Shown here: one piece after another, positions 5,847 through 5,902 of the stretch | Numbering within the stretch: the first letter of the stretch is position 1 | Layout: each line of letters starts with the position of its first letter | Source: DASTHS01 sp035718085 | GTDB lineage: Bacteria > Actinomycetota > Acidimicrobiia > Acidimicrobiales > Palsa-688 | Length of the DNA: 5,902 bases | Direction: 5' to 3' | Assembly: GCA_035718085.1 (NCBI GenBank) | Contig: DASTHS010000074.1 | Coordinates: forward strand, 1-5,902 | The notes under the pieces: generated by a model | What the model saw: the letters and a program-made list of their open reading frames with translations, nothing else | Told to the model about the DNA's origin: nothing | Database searches by the model: none | Translations under genes and position numbers: made by a program

Positions 5847-5902
5847 ATGAACCCCACCGACCTGGTCGACCGCGACAGCCTGCGCTCCGACGTGCCCGAC
5901 TT
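5847..5902 (+). CDS. rplS: 50S ribosomal protein L19, N-terminal fragment (runs off the right edge)
   Basis: L19 is a 50S protein at the subunit interface. Only 18 complete codons plus two bases are inside the window. They read MNPTDLVDRDSLRSDVPD and an incomplete codon that would be Phe. This matches the usual actinobacterial L19 start, in which a short helix is followed by a SLR-D-(V/I)-PDF motif just before the barrel. Position directly after trmD, the classical neighbour, and the strong GGAG site support the call. The remainder cannot be assessed. Confidence 0.9.
   Translation, partial: MNPTDLVDRDSLRSDVPD

Noticed and set aside
4058..5857. Open frame of 599 codons on the - strand opposite rpsP to trmD
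   Set aside because: It spans five conserved genes in antisense and has low-complexity Gly/Arg/His-rich sequence. It is a shadow of GC-biased third codon positions on the + strand.
1..5902. An undescribed accessory or defence system
   Set aside because: Every gene is a recognised core housekeeping gene in a conserved order, and no intergenic gap is longer than 110 bases. There is no room or signal for an unknown cassette.

Overview
The window is a very GC-rich stretch of bacterial chromosome holding a conserved housekeeping block, all on the + strand: the 3' part of smc, then ftsY, ffh, rpsP, khpA, rimM and trmD, and the first codons of rplS. The order smc-ftsY-ffh followed by rpsP-KH-rimM-trmD-rplS, the membrane-anchored FtsY and the base composition point to a high-GC actinobacterium. 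A deep lineage such as Acidimicrobiia is possible, but that is an impression and not a demonstration. No mobile element, CRISPR array, tRNA, rRNA or sign of transfer is visible.

Layout: 1-1090 is the C-terminal coiled coil and ATPase head of SMC (chromosome organisation). 1119-2414 encodes FtsY, the SRP receptor, and 2464-3831 encodes Ffh, the SRP GTPase, so the two GTPases that pair during co-translational membrane targeting are adjacent. A 110-base gap (3832-3941) carries a promoter candidate and starts a tight cluster: rpsP (S16), khpA (KH RNA-binding protein), rimM (30S maturation) and trmD (tRNA m1G37 methyltransferase). Two junctions in it are 4-base GTGA stop/start overlaps. An 85-base gap (5762-5846) with a second promoter candidate precedes rplS (L19). 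The shared theme is translation: ribosome parts, ribosome and tRNA maturation, and delivery of nascent membrane proteins.

Regulation: all four intergenic gaps longer than 25 bases contain one TAnnCT hexamer resembling an actinobacterial -10 box. In front of ftsY and ffh it ends exactly 9 bases before the ATG and no Shine-Dalgarno sequence is present, which suggests leaderless transcripts. In front of rpsP and rplS it lies about 35 bases upstream of the ATG and a Shine-Dalgarno sequence is present. Apart from tyrosine codons, these four hexamers contain every TA dinucleotide I could find in the window.

I found no undescribed system. The points most worth a second look are the promoter pattern and a conservative Asp-to-Glu change at the TrmD position equivalent to catalytic Asp169 of E. 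coli.
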